Program-made: the position numbers and the translations under genes
In this document: one piece after another, positions 25,544 to 34,235 of the stretch
How positions within the stretch are numbered: the stretch's first letter is position 1
Layout: each line of letters starts with the position of its first letter
Source: Nocardia carnea NBRC 14403
Lineage (GTDB): Bacteria > Actinomycetota > Actinomycetes > Mycobacteriales > Mycobacteriaceae
Direction of reading: 5' to 3'
Assembly (NCBI RefSeq): GCF_000308515.1
Contig: NZ_BAFV01000039.1
Span: 332,995-396,994 of the forward strand
Length of the DNA: 64,000 nt
Notes under the pieces: model-generated
The model's input: only the letters and a program-made list of their open reading frames with translations
Database searches by the model: none
Told to the model about the DNA's origin: nothing

Positions 25544-26203
25544 GTGTCGCAGCCCACCCAATCGCCCCAACCCACCGAAGCCGGTTTCGGCGGGTCGCCG
25601 ATCGGCGACTACCTGGGCGAACTCGCGGCGAAGGTGCCCGCACCGGGCGGCGGCGCGGTCGCCGCACTGCATGCGGCCCAGGGGGCGGCACTGGTCGCCA
25701 TGGTCGCGCGGTACACCACCCGGGCCAAGGACGCCGAGCACCGACCGGTCGTCGACCGGATCATCGAGGCGGCCGACGCGGCGCGTGAGCGCGCGCTCGC
25801 CCTCGCCGACGCCGACGCCGCTGCCTTCACCGCGGTAGGAGCGGCCTACAAGCTGCCCAAGGAATCCGAGAGCGAGAAGGCCGAGCGGGGCGCCGCAATC
25901 GAGGCAGCACTGCTCGAGGCCGCCCGGGTTCCGGCGGCCGTGGTCGACGCGGCCGACGGCGTGCTGGCCCTCGCAGCCGAATTGCTGCCGATCGGAAACA
26001 CGAATGTAGTCACCGATATCGGCGCTGCCGGCGCAGCCGCACGGGCCGCCGCGGTGACCTCACAACTGAATATCGAGATCAATCTGGGGTCACTTCCGGA
26101 TGCGCGCGCCGCGGCATTCACCGAGGTCCTCGGCCGGATTTCGGAAATCACCGCACGCGCGGATTCGCTACACCAGGAAGTGCTCCATGCGGTCCGTACC
26201 TGA
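25544..26203 (+). CDS. Cyclodeaminase/cyclohydrolase-family protein (FTCD C-terminal type)
   Basis: 219 residues, all-helical. GSPIGDYLGELAAKVPAPGG followed by GAVAALHAAQGAALVAMVAR is the FTCD_C signature. Members act as formimidoyl-THF cyclodeaminase or methenyl-THF cyclohydrolase in one-carbon metabolism. The blocks GNTNVVTDIGAAG and LNIEINLGSL, also family-typical, are present. The GTG start has GAGAAAGG before it. A hairpin follows the stop immediately. No other folate gene is nearby, so the exact reaction is not fixed. Confidence 0.88.
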   Translation: MSQPTQSPQPTEAGFGGSPIGDYLGELAAKVPAPGGGAVAALHAAQGAALVAMVARYTTRAKDAEHRPVVDRIIEAADAARERALALADADAAAFTAVGAAYKLPKESESEKAERGAAIEAALLEAARVPAAVVDAADGVLALAAELLPIGNTNVVTDIGAAGAAARAAAVTSQLNIEINLGSLPDARAAAFTEVLGRISEITARADSLHQEVLHAVRT

Positions 26204-26205
26204 AA

Positions 26206-26227
26206 CGCGTGCACATATCTGCACGCG
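26206..26227 (+). terminator. Terminator hairpin after cyclodeaminase gene
   Basis: CGCGTGCA (26206-26213), loop CATATC, and TGCACGCG (26220-26227): a perfect 8-bp stem that starts 2 bases after the TGA stop. It is followed by an AT-containing stretch but no T-run. Confidence 0.65.
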
Positions 26228-26421
26228 CGAATTAACCAGGTATATGCCGAACTGGGATTATTCGGGATATCAGTAAGAAGACGGCACGGGTAGAATGGGC
26301 GGCGTTCGGAGATATTCACAGTGCTCCACCGCTCGACCCAGGCACCATCGGCTAGACCGGCCGGCGGAGTTCCGGTGGCCGGGAACTGTTTGCTCCAGCT
26401 CGACGAGTGCAGGAGGTAACG

Positions 26422-26703
26422 GTGAGGATCGGGTACACATCGACGCCGGAAGCGGCGGAAGTCTCTGAGCCGGGAATCGATGTCATCACCGAACACGGAG
26501 TCGTATCCAATATCGCCGACTGCTCGGCAGATCCGGGCACTTTGACACCGGGCCAGGCCCGGCGCGCCCACGATATCCACAGACTCTGTTCTCCCGAATG
26601 TCTGGTCCGTAGACGCGCAGGCCTCACCCTGGCCATCGCCGCACCACCGGACCGGCCTGCTTTCGGTATTTCGCCCGGCCGTTCGGCCCGTTACGGCGAT
26701 TGA
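26422..26703 (+). CDS. Small hypothetical protein with a Cys pair
   Basis: 93 residues from a GTG preceded by an excellent ribosome site (AGGAGGTAACG). It begins VRIGYTSTPEAAEV. The middle has QARRAHDIHRLCSPECLVRR, a possible small metal-binding or redox motif, plus one earlier Cys (IADCSAD). The tail is Pro/Arg-rich and may be disordered. It precedes the glycosyltransferase operon on the same strand, 178 bases upstream. I do not recognise the family; the good ribosome site and codon pattern are the main support. Confidence 0.55.
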   Translation: MRIGYTSTPEAAEVSEPGIDVITEHGVVSNIADCSADPGTLTPGQARRAHDIHRLCSPECLVRRRAGLTLAIAAPPDRPAFGISPGRSARYGD

Positions 26704-26755
26704 TATTCCCGCGCGGCGGAGGCGAACAGCCCCGCACGCCGCGCTTCATTCTGCC

Positions 26756-26773
26756 CGCCGGAATATTCCGGCG
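26756..26773. promoter_or_regulatory. Perfect 18-base palindrome upstream of glycosyltransferase operon
   Basis: CGCCGGAAT directly followed by ATTCCGGCG is a perfect palindrome without spacer, 108 bases before the glycosyltransferase start. It is followed by TTTCGATAGC, which could be part of a promoter. A dimeric regulator site is the simplest reading. Confidence 0.5.
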
Positions 26774-26881
26774 TGCTTTCGATAGCTCCACGCGCTCCCA
26801 ACGAATGGTTCGTGATCAGCTCCACCCATTGGCCGGGCGGCGCTCGACAACTGTCGTGCGGCCACAAAACGAGGAGGAAAG

Positions 26882-28129
26882 TTGAGCACCATATTCACGA
26901 ATGCGGAATCCGAACCGGATACTCCGGCGCGAAAACCCCGGCGCGCCCGCTTCGGCGGAGCCGGGCGTAACCACCCGCTGAACATCGTGCTGGTCGCGCC
27001 CCCGTATTTCGATGTGCCCCCGGCCGGTTACGGCGGCGTCGAGGCCGTGGTGGCCGAACTCGCCGACACGCTGGTCGCGCGCGGGCACCGGGTGACGCTG
27101 CTGGGCGCCGGAAAGCCCGGTACGGAAGCGGAATTCGTGCCGGTCTGGGAGACCACTCAGGCCGATCGGCTGGGCGACCCGTTCCCCGAGGTCGTCAATG
27201 CCCTGAAGGTGCGGCGCATGGTGGAGAAACTGGCCCGCTCCCGCCATATCGACATCATTCACGACCACACGTTCGCCGGCCCGCTGAACGCCCCGGCCTA
27301 CGAGAACCTGGGCATCCCCACCGCGGTCACCGTGCACGGGCCGGTCGACAACGATATGTGGGAGTACTACGGATCTCTCGACGAGCACACCCGCCTGGTC
27401 GCGATCAGTGACCGGCAGCGGGAGCTCGCGCCGAGTTTCAACTGGATCGGCCGGGTGCACAACGCATTGCGCCCGAGCGAATGGCCCTTCCGCACCGAGA
27501 AGCAGGACTATGCACTGTTCCTCGGCCGTTACGCCCCGTACAAGGGACCGCAGCTGGCCCTGCGGGCCGCGCACGAGGCCGGGATCAAACTCATCCTGGC
27601 CGGTAAATGCAACGAGCCGCCGGAGAAGGCGTTCTTCGCCAAGGAGATCGAACCGCTGCTCACCGATACCGACCACATCTTCGGGGAAGCCGATGCGGTC
27701 GCCAAACGCGAACTACTGGCCGGTGCGCGCTGCCTGCTGTTCCCGATCCGCTGGGAAGAGCCCTTCGGCATCGTGATGATCGAGGCGATGGCCTGCGGTA
27801 CCCCGGTGGTGGCGTTGCGTGGCGGTGCGGTGGAGGAGGTGATCGAAGACGGTGTCACCGGCATCATCTGCGATCATCCGGACGAATTGCCCGCCGCCAT
27901 CGCGAAAGCGAGTGAACTCGACCCGCATGCCTGCCGCCGCCGCGTCGAAGATTATTTCGGCGTGGATCAGCTCGGTGCGGGCTACGAGGCCGCCTACTAC
28001 CGCATACTCGATGCATGGGACGAGGCCCACAGCAGGGGCCAGGCACTGTCCGCCGTCGGTATGCGCCGCACCGCGGTACCCGCGATCCGCGCCGACGCCG
28101 GCACGACACCGGTATGGAGTAGGGCATGA
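26882..28129 (+). CDS. Family 4 glycosyltransferase
   Basis: 415 residues with the GT-B fold. The N-terminal domain has LNIVLVAPPYFDVPPAGYGG, with the GYGG donor-loop pattern. The C-terminal domain has ALFLGRYAPYKGPQLALRAA and the E-x7-E motif EEPFGIVMIEAMACGTP. It transfers a sugar from a nucleotide donor. The TTG start is supported by AGGAGGAAAG just upstream. The next gene, a debranching-type glycosidase, overlaps by 4 bases, so the two probably act on the same glucan or trehalose-related polymer. The acceptor is unknown. Confidence 0.9.
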   Translation: MSTIFTNAESEPDTPARKPRRARFGGAGRNHPLNIVLVAPPYFDVPPAGYGGVEAVVAELADTLVARGHRVTLLGAGKPGTEAEFVPVWETTQADRLGDPFPEVVNALKVRRMVEKLARSRHIDIIHDHTFAGPLNAPAYENLGIPTAVTVHGPVDNDMWEYYGSLDEHTRLVAISDRQRELAPSFNWIGRVHNALRPSEWPFRTEKQDYALFLGRYAPYKGPQLALRAAHEAGIKLILAGKCNEPPEKAFFAKEIEPLLTDTDHIFGEADAVAKRELLAGARCLLFPIRWEEPFGIVMIEAMACGTPVVALRGGAVEEVIEDGVTGIICDHPDELPAAIAKASELDPHACRRRVEDYFGVDQLGAGYEAAYYRILDAWDEAHSRGQALSAVGMRRTAVPAIRADAGTTPVWSRA

Positions 28130-30237
28130 ATGCAACGCCGAGTATTCTCAACTCCGGCCAGCCCGCCGCCATCAATGGCGGCGGGGGGACGGTCACCCTG
28201 GTCGAGGCAAGCACGTTCTGCCTTTCCGACCCACTCGGCGATATCCATTCCGGCACTTCGCAAGGACTGTTCTATCGCGATGCGCGGGTGATCTCGCGCT
28301 GGGAACTACGCCTGGACGGCCAGCCCGCCGAACATCTGACGGTACTCACGCCGGAGGCGTTCAAAGGCCGGTTCATCCTGCGTAAACCCCCGCGGGCCGG
28401 GGTCGCCGACAGCACCGTGCTGGTGGTCCGCCGCCGGCTCATCGGCAACGGGCTCAAAGAGGCCATCTCCGTGCACAACCTCGGGCACGAGGACACGGCG
28501 ATGACCATCACCCTGTTCGTCGACTCCGATTTCGCCGACCTGTTCGCGGTGAAGGAGGGTCGTAACCACGGCGGCGGTGCCGAACACAACGCCGTCGACG
28601 GCGATCTGCATCTGACCGACCACAACGAACCGGGCCGCGGCCTGACCGTCACCGCCACCGGCGGGGCGGTCATGCTGCCCGGCACCATCACCTGGCAGGT
28701 GGTGGTGCCGGCGCGGGGGCGCTGGGATACCGAAATCCTGGCTCAGCCCGTGGTCTCGCACCGCAGGGTGCAGATGGCTTTCGGTGACGACGAGGACAGC
28801 CCGATCAGCCGGTTGAAGGCGTGGCGGGCCACCGCCACCGATCTGACCGCCACCGATCCGTCGCTGTCCGACGTCCTGCAACGCACCGAGAGCGATCTGG
28901 GCGCCCTGCGTATCGACGGCAGTACCGACGGCGCCCCGGCTTACGTGGCCGCGGGCGCACCCTGGTTCATGGCGCTGTTCGGCCGGGACAGTCTGCTCAC
29001 CTCCTGGATGGCGCTCCCCCTGGATTCGGCACTCGCGGTCGGCACCCTGCGCCGACTGGCGGATCTACAGGGCACGAAAGTCAATCCGATCACCGAGGAA
29101 GAGCCGGGACGCATCATGCACGAGATGCGGCACGGCCCTGCCAGCGGCCAGGTCCTCGGCGGCACCGTGTACTACGGGTCGGTCGATGCCACACCGCTGT
29201 TCGTCATGCTGCTGGCCGAATGCTGGCGCTGGGGCGCCGGAGACGCGGTGGTCCGCGAACTGCTCCCGGCAGCGGACGCGGCGCTGGCCTGGATCGACGA
29301 ATACGGTGACAGCGACGGCGACGGGTTCGTCGAATACCGTCGCAAAACCGATCGCGGACTGAGCAATCAGGGCTGGAAGGACAGCTTCGACGCGATCAAC
29401 GACGCAACCGGACATCTGGCCGAACCGTCCATCGCGCTGTGCGAGGTCCAGGGCTATGTGTACGCGGCGCGCCGCGCCCGCGCCCAGCTCGCCGAATATT
29501 TCGGCGATACGGGCACCGCCGAACGCCTGCGCGAACAGGCCGAAACGCTCAAGGCACAGTTCGACGAGGCCTTCTGGGTCGCCAAGAACGGCTGGTACGC
29601 GGTCGCCCTGGACGGCCAGAAGAACCAGGTCGACGCCCTGACCAGTAACGCCGCGCAATGCCTGTGGACGGGTATCGTCTCCGACGAACGCGCCGCCGAG
29701 CTGATCGAACGGCTCGCCGATGCGGCCATGGACAGCGGCTTCGGGCTGCGCACCCTGGCCTCCTCGATGGGCGCCTTCAATCCGATGAGCTATCACAACG
29801 GCTCGGTGTGGCCGCACGACACCGCCATCGCCGTGGCCGGACTGTTGCGGTATCGGCATATTCCGGGTGCGAGCGAACTGGCCGAACGGCTCACCACCGG
29901 CCTGCTCGACGCGGCCGGCGAGTTCGGCGGGCGGCTACCCGAATTGTTCTGCGGATTCGCCCGCACCGATTTCCGTTCACCGGTCCCCTACCCCACCTCC
30001 TGCTCTCCGCAGGCCTGGGCGAGCGCCGCCCCGCTGCTGCTGGTGCGCTCTTTCCTCGGGCTGTCCCCGTGCGCGCCGACACGCACCCTGCGGGTGACCC
30101 CGCAACTTCCACGGGAATGGGGCAAGGTCGGACTGACCGACCTGCGCTTGGGTCCGGCCACGGTGAGCATTCACGCCGAAGGCTCGACCATGCATGTGCA
30201 CGGGCTACCCGATGACTGGAAACTTGTCACCGAATAG
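28126..30237 (+). CDS. Amylo-alpha-1,6-glucosidase / glycogen-debranching-type protein
   Basis: 703 residues. Residues 20-240 are a GDE N-bis beta domain (SDPLGDIHSGTSQGLFYRDA, with RVISRWELRL). The rest is an (alpha/alpha)6 glycosidase domain with APWFMALFGRDSLLTSWMAL, NQGWKDSFDAI (likely acid residue Asp) and YHNGSVWPHDTAI, which matches GH63/GH133-like enzymes. It should hydrolyse alpha-glucosidic links in a branched glucan. The ATG overlaps the upstream glycosyltransferase stop by 4 bases. No signal peptide, so it acts inside the cell. Confidence 0.9.
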   Translation: MNATPSILNSGQPAAINGGGGTVTLVEASTFCLSDPLGDIHSGTSQGLFYRDARVISRWELRLDGQPAEHLTVLTPEAFKGRFILRKPPRAGVADSTVLVVRRRLIGNGLKEAISVHNLGHEDTAMTITLFVDSDFADLFAVKEGRNHGGGAEHNAVDGDLHLTDHNEPGRGLTVTATGGAVMLPGTITWQVVVPARGRWDTEILAQPVVSHRRVQMAFGDDEDSPISRLKAWRATATDLTATDPSLSDVLQRTESDLGALRIDGSTDGAPAYVAAGAPWFMALFGRDSLLTSWMALPLDSALAVGTLRRLADLQGTKVNPITEEEPGRIMHEMRHGPASGQVLGGTVYYGSVDATPLFVMLLAECWRWGAGDAVVRELLPAADAALAWIDEYGDSDGDGFVEYRRKTDRGLSNQGWKDSFDAINDATGHLAEPSIALCEVQGYVYAARRARAQLAEYFGDTGTAERLREQAETLKAQFDEAFWVAKNGWYAVALDGQKNQVDALTSNAAQCLWTGIVSDERAAELIERLADAAMDSGFGLRTLASSMGAFNPMSYHNGSVWPHDTAIAVAGLLRYRHIPGASELAERLTTGLLDAAGEFGGRLPELFCGFARTDFRSPVPYPTSCSPQAWASAAPLLLVRSFLGLSPCAPTRTLRVTPQLPREWGKVGLTDLRLGPATVSIHAEGSTMHVHGLPDDWKLVTE

Positions 30238-30307
30238 CAATCGCTCGGTGTGTCTACATCGCAAACAGGTGCCGGGACGATATCCTTGCTGGTTTAGTTG
30301 ATCATGG

Positions 30308-30349
30308 CCCCTTAGGATGGACGTCTGTCCACCAGTCCTCCGTAAGGGG
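30308..30349 (+). promoter_or_regulatory. Possible structured leader that covers the ribosome site of the L,D-transpeptidase
   Basis: CCCCTTA (30308-30314) pairs perfectly with TAAGGGG (30343-30349), the latter being the ribosome site 8 bases before the ATG. Within the loop TGGAC-GTCT-GTCCA forms a second stem. Folding would hide the ribosome site. Confidence 0.4.
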
Positions 30350-30356
30350 TGGAACC

Positions 30357-31109
30357 ATGAATATTGTTGCCCGGCACCTGTTTCTGGCTCTCGCTGTCGC
30401 ACTGTCACTGATCGTCGTCCCGGCTGGGGCGAACGCCGCGACCGCCGGCGTTGCCGGCTCCGCCGCGGTCACCTCGGTGGCTCCGGCCGACGGCGCAGTC
30501 GTCGGAATCGCCCACCCGGTTACCGTCCGGTTTTCCGATCCGGTCACCGACCGGGCCCGCGCCGAGAAAACGCTGTCGGTGACCGCCGACCGGCCGCTGC
30601 CCGGTACCTACTCCTGGCACGGCGACCGGGAACTGACCTGGACACCCAGCGGATTCCTCCCGGCGAACACCACATTCACCGTGAATTTCGGTGATCAGCG
30701 CACCCAGTTCCAGACCAACGGCGGAGTAGTCGCCGACGCGAACATGTCCACCCATACCTTCACCGTCTCCATCGGCGGCCATGTGGTGCGGACCATGCCG
30801 GCGTCCATGGGTAAGCCCGGGTTCGAAACCCCGACCGGCACCTACCCGGTACTGGAGAAGTTCCGCAACCTCATCTTCGATTCCCGCACCATCGGGATCC
30901 CGCTGGATTCGCCGGAGGGCTACCTGATCGACGGCGAATGGGCGGTACGGCTCACCTGGGGCGGTGTCTTCGTCCATTCCGCACCGTGGTCGGTGGGTCA
31001 ACAGGGGAATTCCAATGTCAGCCACGGGTGTATCAATCTGGCGCCCGGTGACGCGGCCTGGTACTACGAGAATGTCGGTATCGGCGATCCGGTGAACATC
31101 CACTGGTGA
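30357..31109 (+). CDS. L,D-transpeptidase (YkuD domain), exported
   Basis: 250 residues. A signal peptide (MNIVARHLFLALAVALSLIV, then VPAGANAATA) is followed by an Ig-like domain (about residues 40-115, APADGAVVGIAHPVTVRFSD). The YkuD catalytic domain (about 120-250) ends with HSAPWSVGQQGNS and SHGCINLAPGDA, the HX14-17SHGC active-site motif with catalytic Cys. Such enzymes form 3-3 cross-links in peptidoglycan. The mycobacterial Ldt family shares this layout. The ribosome site TAAGGGG may be folded into a leader hairpin. Confidence 0.93.
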   Translation: MNIVARHLFLALAVALSLIVVPAGANAATAGVAGSAAVTSVAPADGAVVGIAHPVTVRFSDPVTDRARAEKTLSVTADRPLPGTYSWHGDRELTWTPSGFLPANTTFTVNFGDQRTQFQTNGGVVADANMSTHTFTVSIGGHVVRTMPASMGKPGFETPTGTYPVLEKFRNLIFDSRTIGIPLDSPEGYLIDGEWAVRLTWGGVFVHSAPWSVGQQGNSNVSHGCINLAPGDAAWYYENVGIGDPVNIHW

Positions 31110-31204
31110 GCCCGCCGCGGCCCCTGTGCTGCGCCGCGCCCGCGGATCCACTAGAACAATGGGCAGCGAGCGCGTGCAATGAGTCGATGAAGGGGGCCCG
31201 CGTG

Positions 31205-32485
31205 ATGGACCGACCACCGCCGGGTCCCGGCACTCCCGGCACCGGCGGAGAGAACCCGCCCATCCGGCCGGGCCACTACGCCGGCGACCCGGACCGGACG
31301 CGGCCCCCGGAAGACCCGTTCCCCGACTACGGCGATCAACGGCCGGAACCCCGTGCCGCATTCGGCCCCGTGTCCCCCGCCTCTCCAGGCCCGGCCCCCG
31401 GGTCCACGCCCATCGACCAGGCCGACCCCATGCCCACAGTGCCCATCCCGCGGCTACCGGACGTGGGCAGTGGCCACCCGGCACCTCCCGTCGAGCCCCC
31501 CGGGAGCGTGACGGACCCCGAACTCCTGCCACCGGCCGTGACCGAACCGCAGTATCGACCACCGGACCCGGCCGGTTACTCGACGCCACCGCCGGATTCC
31601 GGCGCACCCGGTCGTTTCTCGTCCCACTCCGCCGAGCAGCCCGCCTACGCCGGATACGAGGGCAGTTGGGCGGACTGGATGACGTCTTCGGACGGCTATC
31701 CACCACGACCCGGTGTCGAGGACACGCAACCGGTCGCCCCCGGCACCGGATCGGCTTCGTGGGACGACGAACCACCGGTCGATGACGTACCGGCGAAAAC
31801 CCCGGAGGTGTCCGTGGCGGACACACCGGATTCGGATGCCGGTACCGCGCCGACCACCGCGCGGGAACGGCTCCGGGCCCGGCTGGCACCCCGCGAGGTG
31901 CCCGCGCCGGTACCGGTATCCGCCCGCACCGCCGGCGCTCCGGGCCGGAAACGGCTCCTCCCGGTGCTGCTGGGTGTAGCGGGGGTCGCGGCGCTCGGGG
32001 CGGCCGCCTATGTGCAATTCGCGGTGGTGGGAGCCGGAGAACCGACCGCGGCGCCCACCGCCGCGAATCCACCCGCAGCCCCGGCACAGGACATCCCACC
32101 GGCAGCGGACCCGAACTGCCCGGCCGAGCGCATCGGCAACACGGTGCAGGGCAACGGTCCCGGCGGCACCGGTTCCGGAACCGACGCCATTTTCGGTTTC
32201 CAGCACGCCTATTACGTGACCCGATCCGGTGAGCAGGCGCGAGCCGTGGTGGCTCCGGACGCGGCGGTTCCGGTTGCCGCCGATATCCAGCACGGTATCG
32301 ATACGATCCCGGCCGGTACGACGCACTGTATCCAGATCACACCGGGGGCGTTCGTCGGCCAGTACACCGTTGTCGTCACCGAACACCGGCCCGGATCCGC
32401 GCCGCTGGGATACAACCCGCAACTGGTGACGACGATGCGAATCGGTGACCGAACCTTGATCACCGGTATCGGCCCCATGCCCTGA
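31205..32485 (+). CDS. Proline-rich single-span membrane protein, unknown function
   Basis: 426 residues. Residues 1-250 are a Pro/Gly/Asp-rich, low-complexity cytoplasmic region. One membrane helix follows (LLPVLLGVAGVAALGAAAYV, about 259-280). The external C-terminal part (about 300-426) is folded, with DPNCPAERIGNTVQG, a second Cys in GTTHCIQITPGAF, and GYNPQLVTTMRIGDRTLITG; it resembles a Nocardia/Mycobacterium-type DUF8176 region, from memory. The ATG at 31205 is preceded by AAGGGGG; a GTG at 31202 is possible. Next to a peptidoglycan enzyme, an envelope role is plausible but unproved. Confidence 0.75.
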   Translation: MDRPPPGPGTPGTGGENPPIRPGHYAGDPDRTRPPEDPFPDYGDQRPEPRAAFGPVSPASPGPAPGSTPIDQADPMPTVPIPRLPDVGSGHPAPPVEPPGSVTDPELLPPAVTEPQYRPPDPAGYSTPPPDSGAPGRFSSHSAEQPAYAGYEGSWADWMTSSDGYPPRPGVEDTQPVAPGTGSASWDDEPPVDDVPAKTPEVSVADTPDSDAGTAPTTARERLRARLAPREVPAPVPVSARTAGAPGRKRLLPVLLGVAGVAALGAAAYVQFAVVGAGEPTAAPTAANPPAAPAQDIPPAADPNCPAERIGNTVQGNGPGGTGSGTDAIFGFQHAYYVTRSGEQARAVVAPDAAVPVAADIQHGIDTIPAGTTHCIQITPGAFVGQYTVVVTEHRPGSAPLGYNPQLVTTMRIGDRTLITGIGPMP

Positions 32486-32553
32486 CCGGCACGATTCGGT
32501 CCGGATCTCCGCAGGTGGTGGTCGGCGGCCTCGCAGCCGGGCAGACTCGGAAG

Positions 32554-33546
32554 ATGGACGCTATCGGTACGGCTCGGGTCCCCGACCATCCGACGGTGCA
32601 GGCCGCTCTCTCCCTCGCTCGCCGCGCCCCCTCGGTCCACAACACCCAACCCTGGCGGCTGGTCTTCGACGGCCACCGGCTGCAGTTGTACGGCGATACC
32701 TACCGGCGGTTGTCCTCGGCCGATCCACAGGGCCGGCAGTTGATCATCAGTTGCGGCGCCCTGCTGGACCATATCCGCACCGCGTTCGGGGCGGCGGGCT
32801 GGTCCACGCGCGTGACCCGGCTGCCCGATACCGCCGCGGACCATCTCGCCGAGATCGACTTCGACCCCGCCCAGGATGTCTCCGATACCGTCCGGGCGCG
32901 CGCGGCGGCCATCGATCGCCGCTATACCGACCGGCTGCCGATGCTGCCACCGCGCGATTGGGAGCGGGTGGAGCCCGCGTTACGGGCAGTGGCCGCAGCC
33001 TACGAGGTCACCGTGACCGTGCTGGAGGCGTCGGCCCGGCTCCGACTGGCCGCCGCGTCCGCGCAGTCGGCGGCCCTGCGGGCCTACGATCCGCAGTACC
33101 TGAACGAACTGCACTGGTGGGCCGGTAACGACTCCCCCGCCGACGGTGTCCCGATCTCGGCACTGGTCTCGGCCGCGGAACTCGCCCAGGTGGGAGTCGG
33201 CCGGGCCTTCCCGGCCGCACCGCCGTCGCTGCGGCGCGGCGAACTCACCGATGCGTCGCAACTGCTGGTACTCGGATCGGCCGCGGATACACCCGCCCAG
33301 TGGTTGCGGGCCGGCGAGGCCCTGTCCGCGGTGCTGCTCGAATGTACGGCCGCGGGGCTGGCCACCTGTCCGCTGACCCATATCACCGAGGTCCCGACGA
33401 GCCGCCGCGCCATCGCCAACCTGGTCCCCGGACGGGTGGAACCGCAGGTGGTCGTCCGGGTCGGTACGGCACCCACCACGGCCGCGCAGCCGCCGACACC
33501 ACGCCGGCCGGTCGGCGATTTCCTGGATCTGCACCGGTTCGGCTGA
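32554..33546 (+). CDS. Acg-family nitroreductase-like flavoprotein
   Basis: 330 residues. AALSLARRAPSVHNTQPWRL is the Acg/nitroreductase FMN-site opening, and the family is duplicated inside one chain, with the second half ending CPLTHITEVPTSRRAIANLV. In Mycobacterium, Acg-type proteins (dormancy-linked) bind FMN and lack ordinary nitroreductase activity. Function beyond flavin binding is not settled. The ATG at 32554 is taken because the homologous N-terminus begins there. Confidence 0.85.
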   Translation: MDAIGTARVPDHPTVQAALSLARRAPSVHNTQPWRLVFDGHRLQLYGDTYRRLSSADPQGRQLIISCGALLDHIRTAFGAAGWSTRVTRLPDTAADHLAEIDFDPAQDVSDTVRARAAAIDRRYTDRLPMLPPRDWERVEPALRAVAAAYEVTVTVLEASARLRLAAASAQSAALRAYDPQYLNELHWWAGNDSPADGVPISALVSAAELAQVGVGRAFPAAPPSLRRGELTDASQLLVLGSAADTPAQWLRAGEALSAVLLECTAAGLATCPLTHITEVPTSRRAIANLVPGRVEPQVVVRVGTAPTTAAQPPTPRRPVGDFLDLHRFG

Positions 33547-33578
33547 CGCGCTGTCCGACCGTTCCACGGCGCGGGAAC

Positions 33579-33598
33579 ATCGGGCCGCGAAGCCCGAT
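33579..33598. terminator. Stem-loop between Acg-like gene and TetR gene
   Basis: ATCGGGC, loop CGCGAA, GCCCGAT: perfect 7-bp stem, 33 bases after one stop and 33 before the next start. It could be a terminator for the Acg-like gene or an operator of the TetR gene. Confidence 0.4.
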
Positions 33599-33630
33599 TG
33601 TCTCGCCCGGCCACCCGTTACTCTGTCGTG

Positions 33631-34224
33631 ATGACGACCCAGCAGCCCGCTCCGGAGGAGCGGCGGCCCGCGAACCGCGGACCGAAGGCTGCCGCTCACA
33701 ACCGGGCGGCCCTGATCACCGCGGCCCGGGAAATCTTCGCGGTACAGGGCTTGGACGCCCCACTCTCGGCGATCGCCCGCCGGGCGGGGGTCGGGCAGGG
33801 CGTGCTGTATCGGCACTTTCCCGACCGGGAGGCCATCGCGGCCGCGGTCCTGGAGAAGAACGTGCGTGAGATCGAGGGTGCGGCAGCGGTCGACGGCACC
33901 TCTCTCGCCGCGGTGCTCGGGGTGGTGACCTGGCACCAGACGCAGTCGGCCGCGTTCATCGGCCTGTTGCACGCCAACGGGATGAACGACCGCGCCGATA
34001 CCCGTGCGTGGTCCCGGAAACTGTCCGAGCGGGTCGAGATCGCCCTGCGCAACTGCCTGCCGGCGGATCATCGGCTGAGTGCGGACGATCTCATGCTGGC
34101 CATTGCCATGGTTTCCGGCGCCGCCACCGGCCCCACTCCGCAGGAACGTGAGCGCCGCGCGGTGGCGGCCTGGCGTCTGCTCGGCATCACGGTGGGACCG
34201 GTGCGCCCGTTCGAGGACGAGTGA
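33631..34224 (+). CDS. TetR-family regulator
   Basis: 197 residues. The DNA-binding domain lies at about residues 20-70 (NRAALITAAREIFAVQGLDA and SAIARRAGVGQGVLYRHFPD); the C-terminal part starts with REAIAAAVLEKNVREIEGAA. No other protein domain is present. It sits 11 bases from the convergent end of the lipoprotein gene at 34236 and could control the divergent monooxygenase/lipoprotein pair through the operator at 35297-35314, but this is inferred only from proximity. Confidence 0.88.
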   Translation: MTTQQPAPEERRPANRGPKAAAHNRAALITAAREIFAVQGLDAPLSAIARRAGVGQGVLYRHFPDREAIAAAVLEKNVREIEGAAAVDGTSLAAVLGVVTWHQTQSAAFIGLLHANGMNDRADTRAWSRKLSERVEIALRNCLPADHRLSADDLMLAIAMVSGAATGPTPQERERRAVAAWRLLGITVGPVRPFEDE

Positions 34225-34235
34225 AGCGTCCGGTG

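Noticed and set aside
26264..26293. Possible SigF-type promoter (GGATAT, 17 bases, GGGTAG) before the small Cys protein
   Set aside because: The -35 part fits poorly, so I did not list it as a feature.
30405..32099. Minus-strand open frame of 564 codons over the transpeptidase
   Set aside because: Arg- and Pro-rich shadow with no ribosome site or domain.
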